A stretch of 64,000 nucleotides of DNA from Distichodus sexfasciatus (lineage: Eukaryota; Chordata; Actinopteri; Characiformes; Distichodontidae). Location of the stretch: the NCBI GenBank assembly GCA_032718565.1, contig JAVGVS010000281.1:310001-374000 (forward strand). The letters are read 5' to 3'. This document shows, piece by piece, positions 31,961 through 43,969 of the stretch. The notes under the pieces are model-generated. The model saw only the letters and a program-made list of their open reading frames with translations. It did no database searches and had not been told where the DNA came from. The translations under genes and the position numbers were made by a program. Every line of letters begins with the position of its first letter. Within the stretch, counting starts at the first letter, position 1.

Positions 31961-33790
31961 GAATGTAATATGCATGGAGAGTGTATTATACTCACTCAAA
32001 TTTGTCTGTGCTGTGATGTGTAGTCAGAAAAAACAACTGCTTCCACTTCTTGTGGTGCATTGTAGTGATTTTTCTCCTTTAAATGTGTTTTAGTGGTCTG
32101 ATCTGGTCAAAACTAACTGAGCTGAGCTGTAGACTGTCCCAGTTGTTGTTAGGGTTTTTTTTTTGCAGTATGACCTCTACTTTGTTGTTGCTTTGCTTCA
32201 CTGATTGCATGATCATATAATTTAAAACTTTTGCTTATAAATCTACTGTTGACTTGGTAAAAACTCACATTCTCATTTCATTACTAGGACTGTAGGTTTA
32301 GCATAACAAACACAAACACATCATCAAACTCAATCATGAACAAACACAGACCTTAAACGCTAGGTCTTTAACATTCATTCCACTAAATGTAAGTTTCATT
32401 AAATCACTAAATAAATGGTATCATAACAGAATGAGAGATTCATAGTGGAGATTAACATTAGTTACTGAGCAATGGATGTTTGCATTTTTTTGAGATGCAA
32501 AACATTGTCAATCAGGGAATTGTATACTGTCAATGTATTCTTCATATTTCCTACATGGTATGGAATTACATTTTAGTCATTTCAAGGTTTGAATAAGTAT
32601 GAAAAAGGGAAAAGAGGGTATGGAGAAATATGTGTTTCCAGACTTTGGCTGCTACATTGTTCACTAACATGTAGCCAACTAAAATGTTAAGTGCAGAGAA
32701 TTTGTGATTTGCAGTGTGATTTGGTTGTGTGTTGAATCAGTGGAGACTGCCTGGCTCCCCAATTCACCACCAAGTAGAGTACAGAAATGTAGGCTACTTC
32801 ATTTTCCCTTGTGATTTTGAAAAGTTACATTCAACAGATCAACTCTGTGTGAGCTGATAACCTTGTTACTGTAATAAAAATTAGCTAAGTGAGTTACGCC
32901 ACTATGTTTGTGTTTTGCATTGCAAGTTTAAGTGCTGCTGTGCATTGAACTTGTCTGGGTTTGATTTTAAATGATTTGTAAGTGATAGAGTAGCTACTTA
33001 CCCAGTGCTGCTGATACACATTTGGGGCTCTACTAAATATTATGAAATGATATAACGTAGCATATTATATGGTGATATGCCACAATGTGACACATTTAGA
33101 TTTTTAAATGATTTATTTAAATAAATAAGTACTTATTTGTAGTGTTGTCAGTGAAGTCTTGATTATGGAAGAAATCTGTAATTCTGAAATGGAACCCTCT
33201 ATTTTGTCATTAATGCTATTTCTTTACTGATGGATTCACACTTCATTTGGATTAACAGATGTTTTTTTTTTTTTCTAAATTGGTCCATTACTGTTTACTG
33301 TGGGGAAACAACAGATTCTGTTTGCTGGTTTGGTTTAAACTCCCTCATGACATGTCACAGGACAAATACAGCATCAGTACGTCATCACTTTACACACAGA
33401 TTATCCATTTCTGTTCATACTTGATTACTGAAATGATGCCAGGGTTGTTCATGATTAATGAAGCATTTCAATTGGCTCAACATTTACTTGTTGACTTGCG
33501 TCTCAGAAAGAAATAATAACTTCAGAACTTTATGTGGGATGTAAATATGGTGCCAGTGATGAACTTGGTAGAGATGAACTTGGTAGTTCAATTAGCAATG
33601 GTCAAAGGTTAAAATAACATTGCCCATTTTCATTTGCCATTTGTAAGGGTGTTTGCGTGTCAGAATCTTAAGGCACAGTCACGCTAGCATAAAATTCTAT
33701 TCAAGACTTGTTTAGTTCTCTTATAGCGGTGTGTCATGAATCAGATCTTTGACCTATCATTGCAGAGTGAAATTTGCATTGAGTTTAACT
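31961..33790. other. AT-rich sequence, mostly unrecognised
   Basis: Contains the second copy of the unnamed repeat at 32,169-32,250. Nothing else was identified in almost 2 kb. Confidence 0.45.
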
Positions 33791-33799
33791 ATATTGAAC

Positions 33800-33960
33800 T
33801 TGGCATGTGGATTTGTGTGGGTGGAGTTGACCCAACTTCCCTAGCTGTGGTTAAAAAGAGGCTCTTATTCGAGCCGCATTAGAGCAGCTGATTGCTTTTG
33901 ATTGTCAACAGTCCGCATAAAATCCATAAACAGGAGAGAAGCTTCATGACTGGTAGTGAA
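33800..33960. promoter_or_regulatory. Short candidate conserved element
   Basis: Unique sequence (TTCGAGCCGCATTAGAGCAG, CATAAAATCCATAAACAGG) set in plain AT-rich DNA. CCATAAAC suggests a HOX- or FOX-type site. This is low-certainty pattern recognition. Confidence 0.27.
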
Positions 33961-34147
33961 CATACACACATCCCAACTTGCAAAATAAACAAATCCTGCT
34001 GCATTTTACTTTATTTGGACTTTCCAACCAAGAAGGTTTTCTTCAGATCTACTTAACTAGCCAGAATAATTTGTTAATATCACTATGGTTTACTACTCCA
34101 ACACTGGGCCTCATTTGGCAATGTCTTAATTCTTTTCTTACATTTTG

Positions 34148-34275
34148 GGGCCGTTGGTAGTGTACTGGTTAAAGCTTTCGTCCTGGGATCGGAAGGTTGC
34201 TTGTTCGAATCCTGAACTGGCAAAGGTGAGCAAGGTACCATCCCCAAGAAAAATAGTCACTCATTCACTGAAATT
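34148..34275 (+). mobile_element. SINE A with a large internal deletion
   Basis: An intact tRNA-like head (GGTAGTGTACTGGTTAAAG, B-box TTGTTCGAATCC near 34,203) runs into GAGCAAGGTACCATCCCCAAG, then jumps straight to a tail-like TCACTCATTCACTG. About 110 bp of body is missing. Confidence 0.82.
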
Positions 34276-34365
34276 TATTCTTAAGAAACATGCTAAAAAT
34301 CTTAGGTTTTTCTGCAGTGTGTATTTATTTTAAATGATCCTATTTTGTAAAGGAAGTAAAACTAG

Positions 34366-34600
34366 TAGTTGGTAGTGTTAGGGAGTTGGCCCTGTGATCG
34401 AAGGTCACCGGTTTCTCGGATCTGTAACAGTATCACTGATGTACTTATGAACAAGGTACCATTCCCAAGCACTGCTCCCCGGGTGCTGCCAAAAGCTGCC
34501 CACTGCTCCTTCATGGATGGCTCAAATGCAGAGGTCACATATCATTGTGGGGCTCTGTTAACAATGACAAACAATAAAATGACAAATAATCACTCACTAA
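34366..34600 (+). mobile_element. tRNA-derived SINE, family A
   Basis: A head with a damaged B-box (ACCGGTTTCTCGG), then ACTTATGAACAAGGTACC, CACTGCTCCCCGGGTGCTGCC and CTCAAATGCAGAGGTCACAT. The 3' end duplicates AATGACAAACAATAAAATGACAAATAAT-type sequence. Confidence 0.86.
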
Positions 34601-35040
34601 CTCTTTTGCATGAAATAAAATTAGCCTAAAAGTGCACTTCAGTCATCGTAGATTCTGTTCTTAACATATGAACAAATCTCAAAAACAAGCAAACATTGGT
34701 TACCGTCTGGACCTTCTTGCAAACTGTGTAAGTGGATTTTAAGAACGAATTGCATCTTAACAACGGCTGATAAATGAGGCCCATTTTTGTCAAACCCAAT
34801 GTCACATCATGCTCTGTCACACAGTTCAGTGAGTGTGACAAATATTCCTTACTAGTGCATTTTCACGTTAAATGTTGACAGCTTCTTCATGCGTTCGAGA
34901 CATCCTTATTTTCCGACAAGAATCCTGATAATAACTGCGACAAAAAAGCATTTCTGTTCAACTTTTACCTGCAAGTGGACGCCAGAGGGTTTCCAATTAA
35001 TGCTCGGTATCACAGGTGGACATTGTTCGGGGAGATTTTA
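34601..35040. other. Unique sequence, nothing recognised
   Basis: No repeat or exon signal. Confidence 0.4.
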
Positions 35041-35044
35041 GACC

Positions 35045-35378
35045 GGCGCTGTCCATACTTAAGGAATACATGCTTTAATAAGCGTCACTGACCACCTGGG
35101 GGCTTGCCTGCCGTCTCATTAAAGCTGTACAGATTACACACTGCCAGGGTCAACTTCTGCTGATGTGCCAGTTTTGAAAAAATTCGGAGCAGTAAAAGTT
35201 CCCTCTCGACTAGAGATGAAGGCTCTCGTTTGCTCTGTGTGACAGGACAAGGTAACAGTCGTCTCTCCTTCTCACTTCTTTCCTCTCTCTCTTCATCTCT
35301 CCATCTGCAGTCCGCCGTCATCTTTATGTCGAGCAGCGTCATTGCTGGACACACAGAGGAGATTCAGACTAGAGAAAT

Positions 35379-35410
<32 letters not shown>

Positions 35411-36190
35411 CCTCTCATTTCATCCCTTTCCGTCAGCACGATTCGACTCCTCTATTACATGGGCACAAAGCGAGTGAGTTGGCTGATAGAACGGGAGGAT
35501 AAAAACACATGACGCTTTAGTTATTTGGGCTTTCATTAAAAGTTCTTTCTTCGTCGTGCTTTAAAAGCATGGCTTAGACTCCATGCCATGTTCTCAGCAC
35601 ATAAAATGATTTTTAATCTAGCAGATTCATAATACAGTTATTAAAGCTCTAATGCACCCTGTAGGAAATTATTATTGGTTTCATTATCTAGCGTATTAAT
35701 TTACACATTCAGCTAATAATTGCGAATGCCTTCCGTCGTAATATGTTGAGAGTAATTAAGAACGACTTTTTTGCCGGCCCTCCACTCTAATGAAAAGTTA
35801 CAGTCTTGAAAGGATAGAAGGGTTCGTGCTGAGATCTAGCTCTTCTGCCTGGAGAGATAGAGGGAGAGAGAGAGATTGAGAGAGAGGCAGAGAGTGACTG
35901 TGTTGGGTAGTGTTGGTGTGTGCTGTGTGTGTGGGTTGTGTTGTGTTGCTCTCATCCTACTCCTCTGTAAATACAGAGCCTGATGTATTCTCTATGAAAG
36001 GGATCCTCATGCATTTTTCATCTGGGTTGCAGCAGTGCATGCTGGGAGATGATGGCACGTAGCAGATGAGGCACATCTTAACCCGAATCACATGCTAATT
36101 ACTGGAGCAGATCGAAGGACGGATCCATTAGCATGAATATTTTTGATTCCTATGGACCCGGGCCCATATCTGGGCTTTTACAGCGTTATT
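35045..36190. promoter_or_regulatory. Cluster of candidate conserved non-coding elements
   Basis: Three parts are unique and rich in homeodomain or POU-type sites. They are 35,060-35,220 (GGAATACATGCTTTAATAAGCG), 35,500-35,800 (ATTTTTAATCTAGCAG, CGTATTAATTTACAC, CAGCTAATAATTGCG, GAGAGTAATTAAG) and 35,965-36,180 (CATGCTAATTAC at 36,091, ATTAGCATGAATATT at 36,127). They are separated by CT and GA microsatellites (35,382-35,413; about 35,859-35,890). This is one of the most enhancer-like regions in the window. Confidence 0.45.
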
Positions 36191-36199
36191 GTGTTAGAT

Positions 36200-37070
36200 C
36201 GTGCTGCATGTAGTGAACGTTCTAAAAAATATTTCACATATCTCTTTCTCTCTTTATTACTCTCTCTCTTTCTCTCTCTGTTTTTCCCATACTGTATTAC
36301 CACATGATCACATCACATGCTTTTTACATGCCACATCTCGAACTAACTGGAACGCAACTGAGCCCTTGACTTTCGCAATAATATTGTTCATTTGTGTGTA
36401 TGTGACAGCAGTGGGCAAGAGCTGTCCAGAACCTTGTGCATGTGTGTATTTGAGTAACTCTGAGTTGCCAATCCTGCACAGAAAGACTTTGTACTTGAGC
36501 TTGCCCGATAAATCAGTGTGATGACACTATCGGCCCATATAAATAATAGGAGATTATGAGGCTGATTGCTGAAAACAGATAAAAAGTGGAACCTTTAAGT
36601 ATGTTAAGAATTTTTGTTTTTGATGTTTTTGCATTTTATACATTCACCCCTTATTTATCAAAATTGTATATATTTTATTTATTACTTTGATGAATTTACA
36701 GGAATGTGTCAAGTTTAGTTTAAGTTACATGTTTTCTTGGTAAATGTGATATGGGGATTTTTCCCTGCAAAAAAGTGTAATATCAAGTTACTCCCATTAA
36801 CTGTGTGCACAAACCAACAACATTCTTATTCACCAGACACTCTGTAAACAGGCTTTTGAATATACCTTTTCTCAGCTTATACACTGAAATCAAATGTTAT
36901 TTAATGGAACTGAAATTCAAGTACTCAATCTTGGAAATTATTATGTGAATGCTAACATAACTGAAATATTGTTTGTTTAACCAGCAACATCTGACGGGTG
37001 AACTAATATAATCATTATTGTACTAACATTATAGTCAATTATGAGCGCAAGGTCGGTGTATGTTGTCATA
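36200..37070. other. AT-rich sequence, nothing recognised
   Basis: Starts with a CT-rich patch (36,240-36,280). No further feature. Confidence 0.42.
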
Positions 37071-37071
37071 G

Positions 37072-37195
37072 TATTCATTCATTCATTCCTTCATTTTCTG
37101 AACTGCTTAATCCTTATTGGGGTCACAGGGACCAGAGCCTATCCTGAGGCAATGGGCATGACTTAGGAATCATCCCTGGGTAGGCGCCAAGTCTG
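37072..37195 (-). mobile_element. SINE B 3' fragment, reverse orientation
   Basis: CATTCATTCATTCCTTCATTTTCTGAACTGCTTAATCC begins the reverse complement of the family B tail, followed by GGACCAGAGCCTATCC and GGTAGGCGCCAAG. It abuts the TTATA microsatellite. Confidence 0.85.
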
Positions 37196-37196
37196 C

Positions 37197-37312
37197 TTGT
37201 ATATATTATATTATATTATATTATATTATATTATATTATATTATATTATATTATATTATATTATATTATATTATATTTATATATTATATTATATTATATT
37301 ATATTATATTAC
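37197..37312. repeat. (TTATA)n pentanucleotide microsatellite
   Basis: About 22 TTATA units with one TTTATAT shift in the middle near 37,275. Confidence 0.95.
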
Positions 37313-38460
37313 TACTATTAGAATCTTTCTACTTTTACTTTTCAAAGGGGTTCAGTCTTATGAGCCCTATTTGGATCTTGAGCTCATAGTGCTGTTTGTC
37401 TTTGTGAGGCAGCATGTGTTATTATTTCTTTATATTGTCTCAAGTGTGTTCATGTTCTTTCTAACAACGTTTGATACCCTATATCCTTATCACCCACGAC
37501 TCTGTCATACATGAGGAAGGACATATGCACCCACACACACACCCTCATCTATCAGGCGTACCACTGAGCTGTGGCCTGTTCGGCCCGGACAGATTGGAGG
37601 TGCTGATCTCGAGTTGCTCCAGTGATTAGATTGTCGCCAGACCCCGTTTCGCTCTGCAAACATATTGAGTGGCCTCTTGGCTATGAGGAAAGCAATCACG
37701 CTGTAAGTGGCAGCGTAGCTTAAATGTTCACTTTCCCATGTTGCATTTGTAGTATTTTTTTATTGTAGCCCTCCTCAGGGACCTTCTGACCCATGCATTC
37801 TCTCTCACCTTCTAGATGTTCCTCGTGTTGGACGATTCAATCTGATTTGGATATCTGATTTCCATTCTGATGTCTATATAAACCAACTCACTCACAGTAA
37901 TCAATGTAATAAGAGAATAAATTACTGATGATATTGATTGTCTGCAATAAATGAAGCAAAAGCCTTGTTTACAGCAGAATTTTACAGGATGATTTGTAGA
38001 GATGGTCATGGGGCAGTTGTTTGCGTAATGATTAGAAAGTTGGCACTGTGCCCAGTTCATGTTCTGTGTTTTTTTTGGTCTAAAGTTGCAACGTGAACAC
38101 GCCTGTTAGCATGCCGACCGCCACCGTGACAGTTTCATTAATTACAGTTGATGTTTAATATACTAATAAAAAGGTTACCATTTGTCTTAAGAACAAATGA
38201 AAAAAATGCATATTTAAAATGCATTGTGGAATGAGGCCCTATTGTTATAGTGTCAACTGTCTGACTTAAGCTGTTTAGTTAGCAAAGTCATGAGTATTAC
38301 ATTTGCGTTTTTCACTGTACATGAGGGAAAAAAGCCCCATTGTTCCCTTTGTCCAGCAAGTTGAATCCGATTTGTAATGCACTAAAAGCATATGATCCCT
38401 AAACATGACATGGGTGAAGATATCCTGTACATTATTAATACTGGAATTGGAGCGTAAATG
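37313..38460. other. Mostly unique; candidate regulatory block at 37,540-37,720
   Basis: 37,540-37,720 keeps CpGs (TGTTCGGCCCGGACAG, GATCTCGAGTTGC, CGTTTCGCTCTGC) and ends in CAATCACGCTGTAAGTGG. It is GC-richer than its surroundings and not repetitive. The rest holds nothing recognised. Confidence 0.3.
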
Positions 38461-38472
38461 CCTTGTTTTAAC

Positions 38473-39225
38473 TAGGGCCCTATGATTTCCGCGAAGCGCA
38501 AAAACGTGGATGGAATCACGTAATTCAACAAATAAAATGGAATCCGTTGTAAAACGCGGAATGTCGTATAATTCGCTGATATCGGTGTGTGGGCAAAGCA
38601 AAGCAATGGTTTCTAATAAATGTTAGCCGCTGCAGCCCCCTGTACGTGTTACCTATTAAGGTGGGACTCAGCTTTCCACACACCTGGCACTTTACAGACA
38701 CAAGGGAAAAAGTCAACAGTCAGCTATGAAGAGGCTCGCTGAAACACAAGTTCTCAAAAAAATGGCAGATTGGTCGGTAGTGCTAAAGTTTAGAGCAGGA
38801 CAATACTAAGCGATTTTTTATGAATCGGAGAACAACTCTTTTAATAAGTTTTGCCAGCACACAATAGACTACTTTCGCCAGAACACGTGTGACCACTTGC
38901 AGTCAAAAGCTCACATCAAAAACATTTTTGTTTTGCATGAAAAAAATGAATGTTTTGTTGTTATGGAGAAGTAAATGTTTTACCAAAAGCAGAAAATGTT
39001 CTGCTGAACCCAGCACTGTTGAAGTTGAATAACAGTCATTTAATTAACCGATTTTTTTTTCCTGTTGCCTTGTTCTTTTTCCCCATCCACTTCATAACTT
39101 CTAGACACTTTTAGGTGAATAAATATGATTATAACGTAAAACAGGTCAATAAAAATGGAAAAAATGGAATTCAGGAAAAAATAAAACGGAATTTAGGAAA
39201 GAACAAAACGGATTTCATGGGCCTA
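38473..39225 (+). mobile_element. hAT-type element, 753 bp, with perfect 8-bp target duplication and BED-finger-like remnant
   Basis: The termini TAGGGCCCTATGATTTCCG and CGGATTTCATGGGCCTA are inverted copies. GTTTTAAC is duplicated at 38,465-38,472 and 39,226-39,233. Near 38,840-38,930 the + strand reads NKFCQHTIDYFRQNTC, then DHLQSKAHIKN, a pattern like the C-terminal C..H..H half of a BED zinc finger found at the N-terminus of hAT transposases. A frame from MKRLAETQVLKKMADW lies upstream. No catalytic region remains. Confidence 0.9.
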
Positions 39226-39289
39226 GTTTTAACAAATAACACACCACAAAACACATCTGGAACATGCTGAGATTGGCCTGGATGCTCAC

Positions 39290-40100
39290 ATCTCACAATG
39301 CAGTCTTTTGACTCGTTAGAGGCCTCATTAGCATGTTAAGGGTTCTGCAGTACAGTGATAGCAGTTACCAGGCTGAGGAATACAAACGTTGATTTGTTTT
39401 GCACTTTGCATATTTTCTTAGAACTAGGCACAGGAAGATGCCTAAAATATTCATAGAATAGATTTTGGGGGAAATCAGATTTTCAGTCCGAATGACATTA
39501 CTGAAACTTAAGTTCATTTGAATCTATGTTTTATTCCGTTGAAAATGCGCACTTGACTGTAATGTTTGTCCTCACCTCAGCAGAGGCGTCGTTAGCCATT
39601 TTATCGACTTGTTTCATCTTAATTTAACACACCTTCTGTTCCAGGACTGTGTTTTAGAAAGGCATGGAAGGCCAGGCTGCTTAATATTTGTTGTAACATT
39701 TCGGGTCAAGCAAATGAATTCTCCATGGAAAAATCAGGGCTTCAGAAGATCCTGGCAATCTGAACTCTCTTAACCGTACCTACGGAGAATAAACCCTTTC
39801 AAAATAGCTGACAGTTCTCCATTTGATCCAATCTTTTGAAGTGGGTTCAGCACATTATCTGTGGTCTCACCTGGCGTCTTCCACTTGTGAAATGAATTCC
39901 TCTCATCCTTGTGTTGATGAAAAACAATTAATGATCGCTTCTAGTGATGCTCATAATTTCTGCCCACAAACAAAACTTGTTTGTGCATAAAACCAAGTTG
40001 ATTTATTTAATACGGACATGGGCGGAAAAAGCTCCAACTTCGCCAAGAAGCTTTTTCTGTGCTCATTTTCATACTTCTCCTAATCAGACATGTGGTTAGG
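39290..40100. promoter_or_regulatory. Candidate conserved non-coding block
   Basis: Long unique stretch with GTCGTTAGCCATTTTATCG near 39,588, TTAACCGTACCTACGGAG near 39,770, AAAACAATTAATGATCGC near 39,921 and GATTTATTTAATACGG near 40,001. It has no relation to mobile families and no supported frame. Confidence 0.38.
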
Positions 40101-41040
40101 TGTGAGATTAGAATGATTAAGAAATTATGTAGTTTACTAATTCTGATGATTGATGTGCTTAACTTAGCTCCTATGAGTTCAGAGGTTAAAGAGGATGAAG
40201 ATTCCTAAAATGGCATCTAACTTTCCTGTGATGCATAATCGTGAATCAAATCAGCATTTTTCAAATGACGTTAAACGGCTTTTAAGCATGACATTAAGGT
40301 CTAAGCATATTGCTGCTATTACTGGGAGTGGGGCTATTTTATTGGGAATAACAGAAGAAAAAAATAAGAGAGTCAAAGAAAGTAAGTAAGTTGCATGCAT
40401 TTTTTACATTCATAACTTTAAAACTGTACATTTTAATTATTTAAATGTCCTATTATTCAAATATGACAAAAATAATGAAGAGCGTTGCTTGTTATTCTAT
40501 TTCTGCTGATTCTGAAGTATCATTTTTTACAACAGGTAAGGTATTGAAAAGGTGGTGTGTGTGTGTGTGTACATGAAAGGTCTCACCACAGCTCTGGTAC
40601 TGAGGTCAGTGTTTATCTGAGGTGGTATTTTGGGTCAACTCTGACATTCTGCAGCATTTTCAGGAGCAGCCCAGAATTCATCTCGCCCTTTGGCACTAAG
40701 CTGGCAGAATAAAGCACCAAACCACTATGTTTTCAGGTCGAAAAATCTAATTTTCTGGATTCAGTTCTCTGTACTGCACTATTGCTACCGTGTTAGCTTT
40801 ATGCATGTCATGTTTTAAGTGATGGTAGTGCAAATCAAAGATAAAGTAAAAAATCTGAAAAATCAGTAAAAATAAGCTACCCGAGAACTACTACTAATAA
40901 AAATTTTTATTGTTTTAATGCAATTATAAAAAGTATAATGCCTATTATTACTTTAAAATAGTGTCTAGCACCAATAATGATATTTAATAGTGCTTATAAC
41001 ATTTAACATATATGTGCTTTTCTAGGAACATTCTAAATAT
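40101..41040. other. AT-rich sequence, nothing recognised
   Basis: Includes a small GT run at 40,555-40,571. The 64-codon frame at 40,195-40,389 lacks splice support and is probably chance. Confidence 0.42.
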
Positions 41041-41045
41041 ATTTT

Positions 41046-41046
41046 A

Positions 41047-41110
<64 letters not shown>
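41046..41110. repeat. (ATT)n microsatellite
   Basis: About 21 uninterrupted ATT triplets. Confidence 0.96.
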
Positions 41111-41111
<1 letters not shown>

Positions 41112-41515
41112 TGTAAAGCTCAGAACTGAGAACCCATGATATTGATTGACGGTGTAGGTGAACAGTGATTAATATAACCTCCTGGATTAAGGGAATATAT
41201 CAGGGCAGAGGCAGTAAACTACATTACCCCAGATTGAGTAATACATGTATTTTTTGTCACATACTGACTACATTGTGTGTTTTTTCCTCACAGTGCTCTA
41301 CAGAGGAGCTGAAACCAGCACAGCCCCGTTCCTCTGCCTGAGCGTTAGAGATTGTTTCTGGCTGATGCTAAATGAGGCCTCCGATTGTGGAGATGCTCCA
41401 CTATTCTGTGGCCTGAGATGCTTTTTCTAGAGTCTTCCCAGTTGTTTTCGGAATTTTTCTTTCCCCTAAAGCATCACATATCGAGCTGTCAGGCTGTCAC
41501 CCACTAATGTCAGAA
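41111..41515. other. Unique sequence, nothing recognised
   Basis: No feature could be supported. Confidence 0.4.
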
Positions 41516-41517
41516 CG

Positions 41518-42018
41518 AACATACTCTCTCTCTCCCTCCTCCATCTCTCCCTCTCCCGCTCCTCTCCTTTCCTTCCCCTATTTCTCTCCCCCTTTCACTC
41601 ACTCTGCGTTTCAGTCTCTCAGTCTCTCCTTCTCTGTGTGTTTGTCTGTGTCTATTTCTTGCTTAGTCTCAATCGCTCTTTCTCTCCTACTCCTTCTTGT
41701 TTTCTTCCCCCACTTCTTCCTCTCAATCTCTCCTTCCCTCTGTAGTTTCTCTTTCTTTTCTCTCACTCACTCTCAATCTCACTCTTTGTCTCTATCTATC
41801 TATTGCTAAGTCTCTCTCTGTCTGGTTGTTTGTCTCACTCTCCTTCCCTCTTTCTCCCCCTCCTTTCTTCCTCTCAATCTTTCCTTCCCTACACCGTATA
41901 TCTCTTTCTATGTCTGTTTCTTTTACAGAGTCTCTGTCTCTCTCCCTCCTTCTTTCCCTCCCTCCTTTCTTCCCTTTCTATCTCTCCAACCCTCTCTCCT
42001 TCCACCCCCCTTTCCCAT
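41518..42018. repeat. 0.5-kb polypyrimidine tract
   Basis: Strongly C/T-biased on the + strand, with repeated modules such as TCTTTCTCTCCTACTCC, TTCTTCCTCTCAATCTCTCC and TCTTCCTCTCAATCTTTCC. These recurring TTCCTCTCAATCT segments suggest an old 130-160 bp tandem unit. Overlapping Ser/Leu-rich frames are composition artefacts. Confidence 0.9.
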
Positions 42019-42039
42019 TAATGTCTATATGGTATTGGC

Positions 42040-42560
42040 TGGGCTAAAGTGGTTGTGAGTGGTGAGTGGAGAGTGGTGGCTGATTTGCGTGCGTGTGCTA
42101 ATAATGTTGAAAAGGGAGCTGATCTGAGAGCTTGTGACAGCTGGATTAAATGGGGTTGTGCGCGGACGTGCAGACGAGTGCAACCTCCTCAGCCTGTGTG
42201 GTGTGTGAAGCGTTAATGTGCATTAAGGTAATATGTTTAACCCTTAAACTTGCAGCCTTCTCGCGAGCTCAACGTCCGGCCTGGATGATTTGCTTTTGTC
42301 ATTAGTCTCTCATTCGTCCTCTATCATTATACACTTGAGCGTATCAGCTGAAGTGACGGGTCGGTGTTAGAAGGGGAGTGGAAGGGGCGGGGGGTTGGGT
42401 GGGTGTGCGAGCAGACTGATTGGCTCTAATGACCTGTATGGAAGAAGTGTGTAAAGCGGTAATGGTAAATATCCACAGTGGGAGTCGAGGAGTTGTTTTT
42501 TTCTCTATCCAACCTCAGATGGCTGAGTAGCCGTAGCCGTTCATCAGCGCTCCCTGACCA
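42040..42560. promoter_or_regulatory. Unique island between the two low-complexity tracts; candidate regulatory block
   Basis: Normal-complexity sequence with CpGs (GTGCGCGGACGTGCAGACG near 42,160, TTCTCGCGAGCTCAACG near 42,259) and AT cores (GTGCTAATAATG, AGCGTTAATGTGCATTAAGG). Its survival between a pyrimidine tract and a purine tract is notable. Confidence 0.37.
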
Positions 42561-42597
42561 CATGTATTAGAGCTTTAGGTGATGTACGTAAGCACTG

Positions 42598-42599
<2 letters not shown>

Positions 42600-42632
<33 letters not shown>
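42600..42632. repeat. (CT)n microsatellite
   Basis: About 16 CT units. Confidence 0.95.
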
Positions 42633-42634
<2 letters not shown>

Positions 42635-42779
42635 GGATCTCGCTCTGCCTCCACTGATAACATGAGGGTCATTACTTTAGATGGATTTTCTGCCCAGCAG
42701 AGTACATTTTTCGTCTGACTCGTTCCTCTCTCAATGCTCACACAGAGCCCTGCTGTATCAACACCGACACGCAATGTCT

Positions 42780-43057
42780 ACAAGACGAGAGAGAGGGAGA
42801 TGAAATGGAGATGAATAAAGTAATCAGAATGGATGAGGAAATAGAGACTGAAAGGTATAAAAAAGGAGAAATACAGAACAAGTCATTTAGACAAGAAGAG
42901 AAAGACAGAAGAGAGAGAAAGACAAATGACAGGGAAAGAAAAAAGTTGAGAGAGTGATGTGTGTGTGTGTGAGAGAAAGAGAGAGACTGAGACTCAGTGC
43001 GAGACAGAGGTAGTGAGAAATGAGAATGAAATGAATATAAGATTGAAACTGAGAGAC

Positions 43058-43095
<38 letters not shown>

Positions 43096-43930
43096 TGGAG
43101 ATGGATGAAAATAGAGGGATAGATATTAAAAAGCAAAATACAGAAAGAATGGTTCAGACAAGAAAAGAAGGAAAAGAGAAGAAGAAATCAGGAAAGTTAA
43201 AAAAAATTGAGAGAATGATACTCTAAGACAGGGACAGCCAAGAGAAAAGAGGGGATGGAGGTCCACAGAGAAAGAGACTGAGGAAGAGAGAGAAAAAGGA
43301 GATGGATAGTGAAATGGAGATGAATAAAGTAATCAAGATGGATGATAAAATGGAGAGTGACAGGTATTAAAACCTGATAAATATGGAAAGAGTTGTTGAA
43401 AGACAGTAAAAAGAAAAAGACAAATGAAGGATTATGAAGAAAATTGAGGCAGTAATAGAAAAGACAGAAAGAGAAAGGGGAAGAGAGATAGGACTGGATG
43501 GAAAAGAGGTATAGAAAAAAAAAGCGACAAACTGAGAAGAAAAAGAGAAAGAAACAGAGAGAGTAAGTGGTGATGGAGAGGAGAGTAAAATGGAGATGAA
43601 TAAAGTAATCAAGATGAATGAGGAAATAGAGAGTGAAAGGTATAAAAAAGAGAAACACAAAAAGAGTCATTGAGACAACAAGAGAAAGACGGTGGAGAGA
43701 GAAATAGAAATGACAGAAAATTATGAAGACAAGAAGAAATGAGAGAGATACAGATGGAAAGAGAGAGATTAGAGAGATACAGGACAAGCTTGAGAAAGAG
43801 ACTAAGAAACAGGGAAAGAAATATTGAGACATTAAATGTGTAAGAGAAAAAGAGAATCTCAGTGAGAGAGAGATAGAGGGAGAGGGAGCCAGAAAGAGAG
43901 AGAATTAAATGAAAATAAAAAAGAAAGATT

Positions 43931-43969
<39 letters not shown>

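Noticed and set aside
41507..42047. Overlapping Ser/Leu/Pro-rich frames of up to 116 codons
   Set aside because: Products of the polypyrimidine tract, with several overlapping frames open at once.
42600..42632. Functional meaning for short CT/GA microsatellites
   Set aside because: Uninterrupted dinucleotide runs are common in fish DNA. Only the larger tracts with higher-order structure were kept as findings.
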